From positions 1 through 16,729 of the forward strand of contig CALPIT020000020.1 of the NCBI GenBank assembly GCA_943323705.2: DNA of 16,729 bases, given 5' to 3'. Of this stretch, positions 1-7,057 are shown piece by piece. The translations under genes and the position numbers were made by a program. The stretch comes from Streptomyces griseus (GTDB lineage Bacteria > Bacteroidota > Bacteroidia > Chitinophagales > Chitinophagaceae). Under the pieces are notes generated by a model, which searched no databases, had not been told where the DNA came from, and saw only the letters and a program-made list of their open reading frames with translations. The first letter of the stretch is position 1. Each line of letters begins with the position of its first letter.

Positions 1-1947
1 AGCATGATTGGCGAGTAATCTTGTAGCATTCGGACAATTGGTACGATGTATTTTGAGTCCTTCGCCTGTAGTAACAAATCCAAATACATCATCTCCTGGA
101 ATAGGTTTGCAACAATTAGCTAGCGTGTACATGATTTTGTCGCTGCTTTCACCAAAGATGATCAGTTCGGTGTCTTTTTTAGAGAGGGGTTTAAAGTCAT
201 TGATGTCGGTGATGACTTCAACAGGCTTTGCAATTTTGGGTGGAACGAGTTTATCGCCATGAACAGTAAACTCTTTTAATTCTTTTAATTCATTTTTCTT
301 TACAGCAATATCATACAATAAATCCAGTGAAGATGGTGATTTGTAAAAATTAGCGAGCTCCTCAATATTGGCTTGATTCATTACCGCATTAATGGCATTG
401 AACTTTCTTTCGAGAATGCTTTTTCCTAACTCAGCAATTTGTCGCTTTTCGTCTTTTAGTGAATCTTTTACTTTAGCACGAGCTTTTGAAGTTACTACGT
501 GATTCAGCCATTCTCCGTTTGGCTTTTGTTTGGCACTGGTAATGATTTCAATTTGATCGCCGCTTCTTAATTTATAACTAATAGGAACCAATTTGTGATT
601 CACTTTTGCACCAATGCATTTCACACCAACGGCTGTGTGTACACTAAATGCAAAGTCGAGCGCCGTGGCACCAACAGGTAACATTTTTATATCACCTTTT
701 GGTGTATACACATAAATCTCTTCAGCAAGGAATGATGTTTTAAAATCCTGCAAGAAATCCAGTGAATTGGTATCCTGATTGGAAAGCACTTCTCGAATCT
801 GGTTAAACCATTTGTCGAAATTGCTTTCGTCGTCTTTTTCTTCTTTGTATTTCCAATGAGCAGCCAGCCCTTTTTCTGCAATGTCATTCATTCTTTTGGT
901 GCGAATCTGTACTTCAACCCATTTTCCCTGAGGCCCCATAACTGTAGTATGTAACGCTTCATAACCATTGCTTTTCGGATTGCTCAGCCAGTCGCGAAGC
1001 CTGTCTGGAGAAGGGTTGTAGGCGTCTGTAATGATGCTGTATATTTTCCAACAATCTTCTTTTTCTTTTTCTGGAGCAGAGTTCACAATGATTCTGATGG
1101 CAAACAAATCATACACTTCTTCAAATGAAACACCTTTCTTTTTTATTTTAGTCCATATAGAATGAATGCTTTTCGGTCTTCCATAAATTTCAAAATCCAA
1201 TCCAGTGCTTTGTAATTTTTCTTTTAAAGGCTTGATGAAATCGTTGATATATCTGGTGCGTTCTCTTTTGGTGTCTTGTAATTTTTTGGCAATCAACTTG
1301 TAAGAATCAGTTTCCATGTATTTCATGGATAAATCTTCAAGTTCGGTTTTGATATTGTACAAACCCATTCTGTGAGCTAGAGGAGCGTAAACATAAACTG
1401 TTTCAGAAGCGATTTTAAGTTGCTTCTCACGCTTCAAACTGTCTAAGGTTCTCATATTGTGAAGCCTGTCAGCTAGCTTGATAAGAATTACCCTGGGGTC
1501 GTCGGTTAGTGTGAGAAGGATTTTTCTGAAGTTTTCAGCTTGCTTGCTGGTGTTGGTGTCCATTACCGTAGCAATTTTGGTAAGGCCATCTACAATTTTA
1601 GCTATTTCTACACCAAATTCCCTTTGTACATCCTCTAAAGTTATGTCAGTATCTTCTACTGTGTCATGAAGAAGCGCGCAAATACTGCTTCTTACGCCAA
1701 GTCCAATTTCTTCTACACAGATTTTAGCAACAGCAAGGGGATGTAAAATATAAGGTTCGCCACTTTTTCTGCGCATGGTTTTATGAGCCTCCACTGCCAT
1801 TTCAAAAGCAGTACGAATCAGCATTTTATCACCAGGCTTGATGTTTTGCTTTAAAACTTTAAGTAAACCACGGTAATGTCTGAGTATTTCTTTTTTCTCT
1901 TCCTCTTCCGATAAATTATAGGTGTATATGCTATCTGTACTGCTCAT
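1..1947 (-). CDS. relA/spoT: RelA/SpoT-family (p)ppGpp synthetase/hydrolase, 3' end cut by window edge
   Basis: Bifunctional stringent-response enzyme that makes and degrades the alarmone (p)ppGpp. The minus frame is open from the ATG at 1947 down to base 1, giving 649 residues with no stop. Domains in order: an HD hydrolase domain with the metal-binding motif LLHDTVEDTD (H94, D95, E98, D99); a synthetase domain starting about G256 (GRPKSIHSIW) and including SNGYEALHTTV and the EVQIRT strand; a TGS domain from about residue 409 (EEIYVYTPKGD); and a conserved C612-C613 pair in the zinc-finger/RRM region. Family members run to about 730-740 residues, so the C-terminal ACT domain and roughly 80-90 residues lie outside the window. 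The intact HD motif suggests active hydrolysis. It is divergent from the tRNA-Leu/tig unit. I see no clear promoter in the short upstream gap. The choice between the names relA and spoT is not resolvable here, because many Bacteroidota carry two paralogues. Confidence 0.95.
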   Translation of the reverse strand, partial: MSSTDSIYTYNLSEEEEKKEILRHYRGLLKVLKQNIKPGDKMLIRTAFEMAVEAHKTMRRKSGEPYILHPLAVAKICVEEIGLGVRSSICALLHDTVEDTDITLEDVQREFGVEIAKIVDGLTKIATVMDTNTSKQAENFRKILLTLTDDPRVILIKLADRLHNMRTLDSLKREKQLKIASETVYVYAPLAHRMGLYNIKTELEDLSMKYMETDSYKLIAKKLQDTKRERTRYINDFIKPLKEKLQSTGLDFEIYGRPKSIHSIWTKIKKKGVSFEEVYDLFAIRIIVNSAPEKEKEDCWKIYSIITDAYNPSPDRLRDWLSNPKSNGYEALHTTVMGPQGKWVEVQIRTKRMNDIAEKGLAAHWKYKEEKDDESNFDKWFNQIREVLSNQDTNSLDFLQDFKTSFLAEEIYVYTPKGDIKMLPVGATALDFAFSVHTAVGVKCIGAKVNHKLVPISYKLRSGDQIEIITSAKQKPNGEWLNHVVTSKARAKVKDSLKDEKRQIAELGKSILERKFNAINAVMNQANIEELANFYKSPSSLDLLYDIAVKKNELKELKEFTVHGDKLVPPKIAKPVEVITDINDFKPLSKKDTELIIFGESSDKIMYTLANCCKPIPGDDVFGFVTTGEGLKIHRTNCPNATRLLANHA

Positions 1948-2049
1948 AATTGATGACGAAATTACTTTAATTTTTCGATGCCTTTGCCTTCAAACGCTTC
2001 AAATGCCAATTAAATTATGGTCATTTTGAAATATAGTTTCTTTAATCTG

Positions 2050-2079
2050 TCTGTTTTTTAGAGAAAAGTCTTAGTTTTG
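2050..2079 (+). promoter_or_regulatory. Probable Bacteroidota-type promoter for tRNA-Leu
   Basis: TAGTTTTG at 2072-2079 matches the Bacteroidota -7 consensus TAnnTTTG exactly and lies about 43 bases before the tRNA. The -33 element is weak: TCTG at 2050-2053, spacer 18. Transcription would begin near 2085, leaving a short 5' leader for RNase P to remove. If it reads through the tRNA, the same promoter may also serve tig. Confidence 0.5.
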
Positions 2080-2121
2080 CCCCCCGTTTAGAGCAATCTG
2101 AATGGCAACATTGTCAGAAAT

Positions 2122-2203
2122 GCGGATGTGGCGAAATTGGCAGACGCACCAGACTTAGGATCTGGCGCCGCGAGGCATGTAGGTTCGACCCCTATCATCC
2201 GCA
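2122..2203 (+). tRNA. tRNA-Leu (anticodon UAG)
   Basis: Cloverleaf read by eye. The acceptor stem GCGGATG (2122-2128) pairs fully with CATCCGC (2196-2202), and the discriminator base is A2203. The anticodon stem CCAGA/TCTGG (2149-2153/2161-2165) encloses the loop CTTAGGA, with anticodon TAG at 2156-2158, so it reads CUN leucine codons. A long class II variable arm follows, then a T arm with TTCGACC in its loop. The 3' CCA is not encoded: the sequence after the discriminator is CAC. Length is 82 bases, normal for tRNA-Leu. Confidence 0.96.
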
Positions 2204-2208
2204 CACAT

Positions 2209-2276
2209 TAAGTTGATAAGTTGAGTGGTTATCTGTTGGAAACAACATGAAAACTAATCCTTGGCTTATCAACTTA
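2209..2276 (+). promoter_or_regulatory. Nested stem-loop leader between tRNA-Leu and tig
   Basis: TAAGTTGATAAG (2209-2220) is exactly complementary to CTTATCAACTTA (2265-2276), and three G-U pairs plus two Watson-Crick pairs can extend the helix inward to 2225/2260. Inside the 34-base loop, TGTTG (2234-2238) and CAACA (2243-2247) form a second stem capped by a GAAA tetraloop. The structure begins six bases after the tRNA and ends 30 bases before the trigger factor start. It could be a tRNA 3' processing or termination signal, or a structured tig leader. No strong U-run follows, so a plain intrinsic terminator is not obvious. Confidence 0.55.
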
Positions 2277-2306
2277 TTTAATTTAAAAACGTTTCAATCA
2301 TTTTAT

Positions 2307-3674
2307 ATGCCAACAGTAGTTAGAGAAAACATTGGGTTATTGACAGACAAAATAATAGTAACAGTAAAAAAAGAAGATTACTTCCCAACTTTCGAAAAGA
2401 AATTAAAAGAATACAGCAAAACCGCTAGCATTCCGGGTTTTAGAAAAGGAATGGTGCCTGCTGGCATGATTAAAAAAATGCACGGAAATGCAATTTTTCA
2501 AGATGAAGTATTAAGAACTGTGGAACAAAAACTATATGCTTATCTGAATGAAGAAAAGCCTGATATTTTCGCACAGCCACTTCCTTTGGAAAAAGATTTA
2601 AGCAAAATCGATATCAACAATCCTTCTGATTTTGATTTTGGTTTTGAAATAGGGTTGAAGCCGGCATTTCAACTACCTGATTTTTCAAAAGAATCATTAA
2701 CAGCACATAAAGTTGAGGTGAGCGAAGAAATGATTAATGAAGAAATCAGCAGAATGCAAATCAAAGGCGGTAAAATGACAGAGCCTGAGGTGATTGACAA
2801 TGAAGAAAATGTGTTGAATGTTTTATTTACTGAAACTGATAAGGATGGTAAAGCTGTAGAAGGTGGCGTGAGCAAAGAAAATTCTGTGTTGTTGAAATAT
2901 TTTACGCCTAAGATGCAGAAAGAATTGATGGGCAAGAAAATGGCTGATTGCATTGTTTTTCAATTAGGCAAAACTTTTGAAGGCGATAAGTTAGAAATGA
3001 TGTTGCATGATCTTGGCTTTGACAAGAATGATAAAGATGCAGCTTCTAAATATTTCAAATTAGATATCGTAAAATTAGGTCTGGTTGAAAAAAGAGAATT
3101 GAACGAAGAGTTTTTCAATGAAGTATATCCGGGTAAAGGCATTGCAACTGAAGATGAATTCAGAGCAATTTTGAAAGATGATATTGAAAAATACTGGACT
3201 TCTCAAAGTCGTAACCAATTACATGATCAATTGTATCATTTATTACTTGACAAAGTGCCTATGGAATTTCCTGAAGCATTTTTAAAAAGATGGTTACAAA
3301 CTGGTGGCGATAAACCTAAAACTGCAGAAGAAGCTGAAAAAGAATTTCCAACTTTTAGCAACCAATTAAAATGGACTTTAATCAGTGATAAAATCATCAT
3401 TGATAATAAACTTGAAGTTACTGAAGATGATTTAAGAAGCCATATGAAAGAAGAAGTAATGCGTTATTTCGGCCAGATGAATATGGGTGAAGATATGAGC
3501 TGGTTGGATAGTTACATCGACAGAATGATGAAAGATGAAAAGCAGGTTGATGGCACTTATCGCAGATTGATTACCGAAAGACTATTTGACTATTTGGAAA
3601 GCCAAGTTAAAACAAAAGATAAAAAAGTTACAGCAGATGAACTTGCTGCAATGCAACACAATCACCAACATTAA
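2307..3674 (+). CDS. tig: Trigger factor (ribosome-associated chaperone)
   Basis: Cytosolic chaperone that docks at the ribosome exit tunnel and shields nascent chains. The 455-residue product starts MPTVVRENIG and carries the ribosome-docking signature GFRKGMVP at residues 44-51. A poorly conserved FKBP-like middle region and a long helical C-terminal substrate-binding region follow, ending in a histidine-rich tail (MQHNHQH). Length fits the family (about 430-455). The frame is open to an earlier ATG at 2247, but those 20 extra residues are unlike trigger factors and overlap the leader hairpin, so 2307 is preferred. There is no Shine-Dalgarno, as is usual in this phylum. The upstream tRNA-Leu is co-directional and may share its transcript. 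No clear independent promoter was seen. Confidence 0.94.
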   Translation: MPTVVRENIGLLTDKIIVTVKKEDYFPTFEKKLKEYSKTASIPGFRKGMVPAGMIKKMHGNAIFQDEVLRTVEQKLYAYLNEEKPDIFAQPLPLEKDLSKIDINNPSDFDFGFEIGLKPAFQLPDFSKESLTAHKVEVSEEMINEEISRMQIKGGKMTEPEVIDNEENVLNVLFTETDKDGKAVEGGVSKENSVLLKYFTPKMQKELMGKKMADCIVFQLGKTFEGDKLEMMLHDLGFDKNDKDAASKYFKLDIVKLGLVEKRELNEEFFNEVYPGKGIATEDEFRAILKDDIEKYWTSQSRNQLHDQLYHLLLDKVPMEFPEAFLKRWLQTGGDKPKTAEEAEKEFPTFSNQLKWTLISDKIIIDNKLEVTEDDLRSHMKEEVMRYFGQMNMGEDMSWLDSYIDRMMKDEKQVDGTYRRLITERLFDYLESQVKTKDKKVTADELAAMQHNHQH

Positions 3675-3697
3675 TTGGAAGTCTGAAATTAATGTTG
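3666..3697 (+). terminator. Hairpin over the tig stop codon
   Basis: CAACATTAATT (3666-3676) and AATTAATGTTG (3687-3697) form a perfect 11-bp stem with a 10-base loop. The left arm contains the tig stop TAA at 3672-3674. No continuous T-run follows immediately (next bases CTAAAATATT), so it may act as a 3'-end stabiliser or weak terminator rather than a classical intrinsic terminator. Confidence 0.45.
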
Positions 3698-3771
3698 CTA
3701 AAATATTAGTAAATAGATTGTTTTTGTATTAACATGTCTAACCATTTTTAGGAATGATAAAAGATACATTC

Positions 3772-4302
3772 ATGAACAAACTATTTTCTTTATTATTTTT
3801 TTTAGTGTTGTCGATCTCTCCATTTAAGATCCAAGCACAGGATACACTTCATTTTCACAATGGGAAAAAAGTAGTTGGCAAAATTATTTCCGTAAATGAG
3901 TATACAGTTACGTACAAATATCAAAACGAAGATGCCACTCAAACTGCAGGAAGATATGCGGTAGAAAAAATCAATTATCAATCCGGACGAATAGATAATA
4001 TCAGCGAAAAAATAACAATTAACGGTGAAGATGATTGGCAGAAAGTTATGTTGCTTGAAGACAGAACACAAATAGCCGGCTTAAAGAAAGGTTCGATTAT
4101 CAGATCCAATACCAGATTCCTCAATCTTCATTCTGCCAACACCAGCGAAAGAAAATCATTTGAAAGATTATTGAAAGAAGCGGCAAAAATCAATAGTCCT
4201 TTTTTGTATATCACTTACGAGCATGAAACGCTTTATCCGGGATTAATTTGGTCGATAGGTGCAACCCAACAAGTGAAAAGAGCAGTTGCTTTCGGGTATT
4301 AA
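3772..4302 (+). CDS. Secreted protein of unknown function, Bacteroidota-specific type
   Basis: A 176-residue product beginning MNKLFSLLFF, with a typical signal peptide likely cleaved near IQA|QDT (about residue 22), so it is exported to the periplasm or beyond. The mature N-terminus (LHFHNGKKVVGKIISV, then alternating polar/hydrophobic strands, RYAVEKINYQSGRI) looks like a small beta-rich domain. The C-terminal half (about 95-176) contains a basic stretch and SERKSFERLLKEAAKI, probably an alpha/beta segment. The general pattern is one I associate with uncharacterised Bacteroidota proteins, but I recognise no named family and assign no function. An ATG six codons upstream (3754) is in frame. 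The 3772 start gives the cleaner signal peptide, though AGGA immediately precedes 3754. It lies 97 bases after tig and converges on the PsiE-like gene. Confidence 0.8.
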   Translation: MNKLFSLLFFLVLSISPFKIQAQDTLHFHNGKKVVGKIISVNEYTVTYKYQNEDATQTAGRYAVEKINYQSGRIDNISEKITINGEDDWQKVMLLEDRTQIAGLKKGSIIRSNTRFLNLHSANTSERKSFERLLKEAAKINSPFLYITYEHETLYPGLIWSIGATQQVKRAVAFGY

Positions 4303-4388
4303 TAAACGGCAAACTTAATTACGGTTTATAAAATACATTTCAAGAGAGAATTAAATTCGGGATTTACTTTTTCATCGATACAGCACCA

Positions 4389-4829
4389 TTACTCCATTTT
4401 TTCATTGCTCTTATTAAAAGCAAAAAATGCAATTCCGAGCGCTGCAATGATTACACCAATACCAAGCATGGTGTCTAATTTGATGGTTTTTATATTGAGT
4501 GTAATTACTTTGTTTGCAAGTGCAATCATGGCAATCTGCAGGATTGATTTTACAGGAATTTTATCATGATGAAGCAATAGATTCATGGATTTAAATAACT
4601 CATAACCCACAACAATAATTAGAATGGTAGAGAAAACAACGTATAAGTCTTCAACGTTTATTAAGGCATAATAAGGCGTTGGAGATGCCAATGCTTTTAT
4701 GACTTCAATAATTAAATCAATCGTTCCCAATAGCATCGTTAAAACGAGTGTTATCATCAACATGAGAACAATAATTTTAGCAACAGATTTTAAAAATTTA
4801 ATTATTTTTTGTTCGGCACTATGTTGCAT
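4389..4829 (-). CDS. PsiE-like small integral membrane protein
   Basis: A 146-residue protein starting MQHSAEQKII, with four predicted membrane segments at about 17-44, 60-82, 95-113 and 118-137. The segment VVFSTILIIVVGYELFKS resembles the phosphate-starvation-inducible PsiE family, whose molecular role is unknown. I chose the ATG at 4829: the frame stays open upstream to a TTG at 5021, but that extension is encoded entirely by the neighbouring tandem repeats and reads as a repeated peptide (PERDVAYKLSDK) unlike the family. The gene lies 356 bases beyond the rng stop on the same strand and converges on the secreted protein at 3772-4302. Family assignment rests on topology and this segment, so it is moderately sure. 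Confidence 0.75.
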   Translation of the reverse strand: MQHSAEQKIIKFLKSVAKIIVLMLMITLVLTMLLGTIDLIIEVIKALASPTPYYALINVEDLYVVFSTILIIVVGYELFKSMNLLLHHDKIPVKSILQIAMIALANKVITLNIKTIKLDTMLGIGVIIAALGIAFFAFNKSNEKME

Positions 4830-4861
4830 ATTGGATGAATTTGTAGAAGATAAAAATAGTA

Positions 4862-5082
4862 AAAATTTAGAATCAATCTTATCTGATAATTTATACGCAA
4901 CGTCCCTTTCAGGATAGATTGCTAAGAAGTAGTAAAATTTAGTATCAAGCTTATCTGATAATTTATACGCAACGTCCCTTTCAGGAGACATTGCTAAGAA
5001 GTACGGAAAATCTAGTATCAAGCTTATCTGATTATCTATCTATACACAACGTCCCTTTTAGGAGACATTGCTAAGAAGTAGA
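4862..5082. repeat. Three tandem copies of a 72-76 bp repeat (minisatellite)
   Basis: Copies lie at about 4862-4933, 4934-5006 and 5007-5082. Each runs from AAAATTTAG (copy 3: AAAATCTAG) through AAGCTTATCTGATAA and CAACGTCCCTTT to GACATTGCTAAGAAGTA. Copies 1 and 2 are nearly identical; copy 3 has a short insertion and substitutions in its middle (ATTATCTATCTATACAC). Each unit contains a short inverted repeat, TTATC-T-GATAA (altered in copy 3). With the heptamer array next to it, it fills the 356-base gene-free stretch 4830-5185 between rng and the PsiE-like gene. Two units of 72-73 bp keep an open minus-strand frame encoding PERDVAYKLSDK, but I do not call it a gene. Confidence 0.93.
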
Positions 5083-5090
5083 GTCTATCT

Positions 5091-5160
5091 AGCATCTAGT
5101 ATCTAGTATCTAGTATCTAGCATCTAGCATCTAGTATCAAGCATCTAGTATCTAGCATCT
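5091..5160. repeat. Heptanucleotide array, ten units of AG(T/C)ATCT
   Basis: Exactly seventy bases divide into ten heptamers: four variants in mixed order, mainly AGTATCT and AGCATCT, with one AGTATCA. The array follows copy 3 of the longer repeat after a few transitional bases (AGTCTATCT). The longer repeat itself begins with the same words (TAGTATCAAGC), so the two are probably related by slippage or duplication. The remaining bases to the rng stop (5161-5185) show no gene. Confidence 0.93.
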
Positions 5161-5185
5161 AGTTGGCTTATCCAGCCTATCCATC

Positions 5186-6733
5186 CTACAACTTAATCTC
5201 CTCTTCGTTATTATCAAAGAATTTGAATTCAGTTAAATGAAAACTGTTGTTGGATTTGATTTTAATATTTTGCTTGTATTTCCAGCTCCATTTCATTCTG
5301 CGTGAAGGAAAACCGCAGGTGATGTAAGAATAAATAATCGGATGAACTTCAATGGTAAGCCCTTTATGGCGTTGCATGATCAAATAGTTCAGGTTCTTAG
5401 AGATTTCGTCTTCAAGGATAAGAGTAGAAGATATGGTTCCTGAACCGTTGCAACTTGGACAAACTTCACTGGTATTGATATTCATTTCCGGTTTCATGCG
5501 CTGACGGGTAATCTGCATGAGACCAAATTTTGAAATGGGTAAAACGGAATGTTTGGCGCGATCGTTTTTCATCAACTGCTCCATGGCATCAGCGAGCTTC
5601 TTTTTGTTTTCTATCAATTTCATATCAATGAAATCGACAACGATGATACCGCCTAAATCTCTTAATCTTAATTGTCGTGCAATTTCTTCAGCAGCTTCAA
5701 GATTGGTTTCCAAAGCATTTTGTTCCTGATTATTGCTTACGCTTTTATAGCCGCTGTTGACATCAATAACATGCAATGCTTCGGTGTGTTCAACGATCAG
5801 GTAAGCACCGCTGGGAAGATTGACAGTTTTGCCAAAAGAAGCCTTTATTTGTTTGGTGATACCATAAGTATCAAAAATGGAATTGTCATTGTTGTGATGC
5901 GTTACAATATCTAGTTTATCTGCTGAAATACGTTGAATATAGCTTCTTGTATCCGCATAAATATTTTTGTCGTTGACAACAATTTTATTAAAATCAGCAT
6001 TTAGCAAATCACGGAGAATGCTGTTCGTTTTTCCTTGTTCACTTAAGATTCTGGTTGGAGGAACTGCTCCGGAAAGGTTAGCCTGAATCGATTTCCAGGT
6101 GGCTTCCAGACTTAATAAATCCTCATGAAGTTCTGCTGTATTTTTACCTTGTGCTGCTGTTCTGACGATAACGCCTAAGTTTTTGGGCTTAACAGCTTCA
6201 ATTATTTTTTGCAATCTTTTCCTTTCATCAGAAGACATGATTTTTCTGGAAACGGCAACGATATCGTTGAATGGAGTTACAACCACATATCTTCCTGGCA
6301 ATGAAATTTCGCAGGTGAGTCTTGGGCCCTTCGCTGCTATCGGCTCTTTGAGAATTTGAACAAGAATATTCGGCTTTCCGGTGAGTACTTCATTGATTTT
6401 ACCTGTTTTTAAAATTTCAGGTTCAACTTTGAATTTGGAAAAATCTGCTATTTCTCCTTTTTTTTGTTGTGTATTTTGACTTGTAAATTTGAGAATAGAC
6501 TTAATATAAGGACTTAAATCTGTGTAGTGCAAGAAGGCGTCTTTTTCAAAACCTACATCTATGAAAGCGGCATTGAGGCCAGGAATAAGTTTCTTTACTT
6601 TTCCGAGGTATAAGTCTCCCACAGCAAAGCTAGCATCAGTTTTTTCACTGTGTAACTCTACCAGTTTCTTATCTTCTAGTAATGCAATCTCCACTCCATG
6701 TGGAACTGCGTTTATAATTAACTCCTTGGTCAA
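5186..6733 (-). CDS. rng: Ribonuclease G/E family endoribonuclease
   Basis: Single-strand endoribonuclease for rRNA maturation and mRNA decay, cytoplasmic. The 515-residue product has an N-terminal S1-like RNA-binding domain (about 38-140) with an insertion near 82-110. Catalytic Mg-binding aspartates are D324 (HVIDVNSGY) and D367 (IIVVDFIDM), 43 residues apart as in E. coli RNase E (D303/D346). The zinc-link motif CPSC is at 425-428, the expected distance further on. There is no long RNase E-type scaffold tail, so it is RNase G-sized. The start is TTG at 6733: the in-frame codon at 6748-6746 is TAA, leaving no ATG or GTG, and homology begins right at TKELIINAV. An A10 tract sits between that stop and the start. 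It is the last gene of the HU-TPR-COX24-rng minus-strand cluster. Confidence 0.95.
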   Translation of the reverse strand: MTKELIINAVPHGVEIALLEDKKLVELHSEKTDASFAVGDLYLGKVKKLIPGLNAAFIDVGFEKDAFLHYTDLSPYIKSILKFTSQNTQQKKGEIADFSKFKVEPEILKTGKINEVLTGKPNILVQILKEPIAAKGPRLTCEISLPGRYVVVTPFNDIVAVSRKIMSSDERKRLQKIIEAVKPKNLGVIVRTAAQGKNTAELHEDLLSLEATWKSIQANLSGAVPPTRILSEQGKTNSILRDLLNADFNKIVVNDKNIYADTRSYIQRISADKLDIVTHHNNDNSIFDTYGITKQIKASFGKTVNLPSGAYLIVEHTEALHVIDVNSGYKSVSNNQEQNALETNLEAAEEIARQLRLRDLGGIIVVDFIDMKLIENKKKLADAMEQLMKNDRAKHSVLPISKFGLMQITRQRMKPEMNINTSEVCPSCNGSGTISSTLILEDEISKNLNYLIMQRHKGLTIEVHPIIYSYITCGFPSRRMKWSWKYKQNIKIKSNNSFHLTEFKFFDNNEEEIKL

Positions 6734-6774
6734 CTGATTTTTTTTTTAGACCTGTATGCATCACGGCGGGACAA

Positions 6775-6803
6775 TGTCTGGTTAATTATTAATTAATCAG
6801 ACA
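6775..6803. promoter_or_regulatory. 13-bp palindrome upstream of rng
   Basis: TGTCTGGTTAATT (6775-6787) and AATTAATCAGACA (6791-6803) pair over 13 positions (one G-T) around a three-base loop. It lies about 42 bases upstream of the rng start, in the 189-base gap after the small basic protein. There is no T-run on either strand beside it, so an operator or an mRNA leader hairpin for rng is as likely as a terminator. Function is unproven. Confidence 0.5.
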
Positions 6804-6922
6804 ATATGGGTGAGCAGCAAAGAAGAATCACATGTACGTCAAATAAGAAATGTATCCACACACATCAATTACAGCGTAAAAAATGGGTGTGGAACATTAG
6901 TTCATCAATAAACGATGAATAA

Positions 6923-7012
6923 TTATTTCTTCTTATGACGATTCTTTCTTAAACGTTTTTTACGCTTATGAGTAGCGATTTTATGACGTTTTCTTTTTTT
7001 ACCACAAGGCAT
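6923..7012 (-). CDS. 29-residue basic AURKAIP1/COX24-domain protein (ribosomal-type)
   Basis: A tiny ORF, ATG at 7012 to TAA at 6923-6925, encoding 29 residues that begin MPCGKKRKRHKIATHKRKKR and end RKNRHKKK. About two thirds of the residues are Lys or Arg, with four His. This Lys/Arg/His pattern is that of the AURKAIP1/COX24 C-terminal domain, found in mitochondrial small-subunit protein mS38 and in the tiny actinobacterial bS22. Similar short proteins are common in Bacteroidota and are routinely missed by gene finders. A ribosome-bound role contacting rRNA is inferred from that family. It lies 45 bases after the TPR gene and 189 bases before rng on the same strand, suiting a translation/RNA operon. 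A plus-strand open frame across it (from 6968) is a shadow. Confidence 0.88.
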   Translation of the reverse strand: MPCGKKRKRHKIATHKRKKRLRKNRHKKK

Positions 7013-7057
7013 AACCTAGTCTTTTTTTGTTTGAAAAATATTATTAATGAATTCGTA

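Noticed and set aside
8..262. Short plus-strand open frames within 1-1947 (such as 8-262 and 1478-1669)
   Set aside because: They are antisense shadows of the (p)ppGpp synthetase gene, which is unmistakable on the minus strand.
2247..2306. N-terminal extension of trigger factor from the ATG at 2247
   Set aside because: The 20 extra residues do not resemble trigger factor N-termini and are encoded by the leader hairpin; MPTVVRENIGLL at 2307 matches the family start.
4862..5160. CRISPR array
   Set aside because: The units are contiguous with no unique spacers, the period is 72-76 or 7 bases, and no cas genes are nearby.
6856..6892. CCACAC/GTGTGG inverted repeat downstream of the COX24-type gene
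   Set aside because: Only six pairs around a 25-base loop; not distinguishable from chance.
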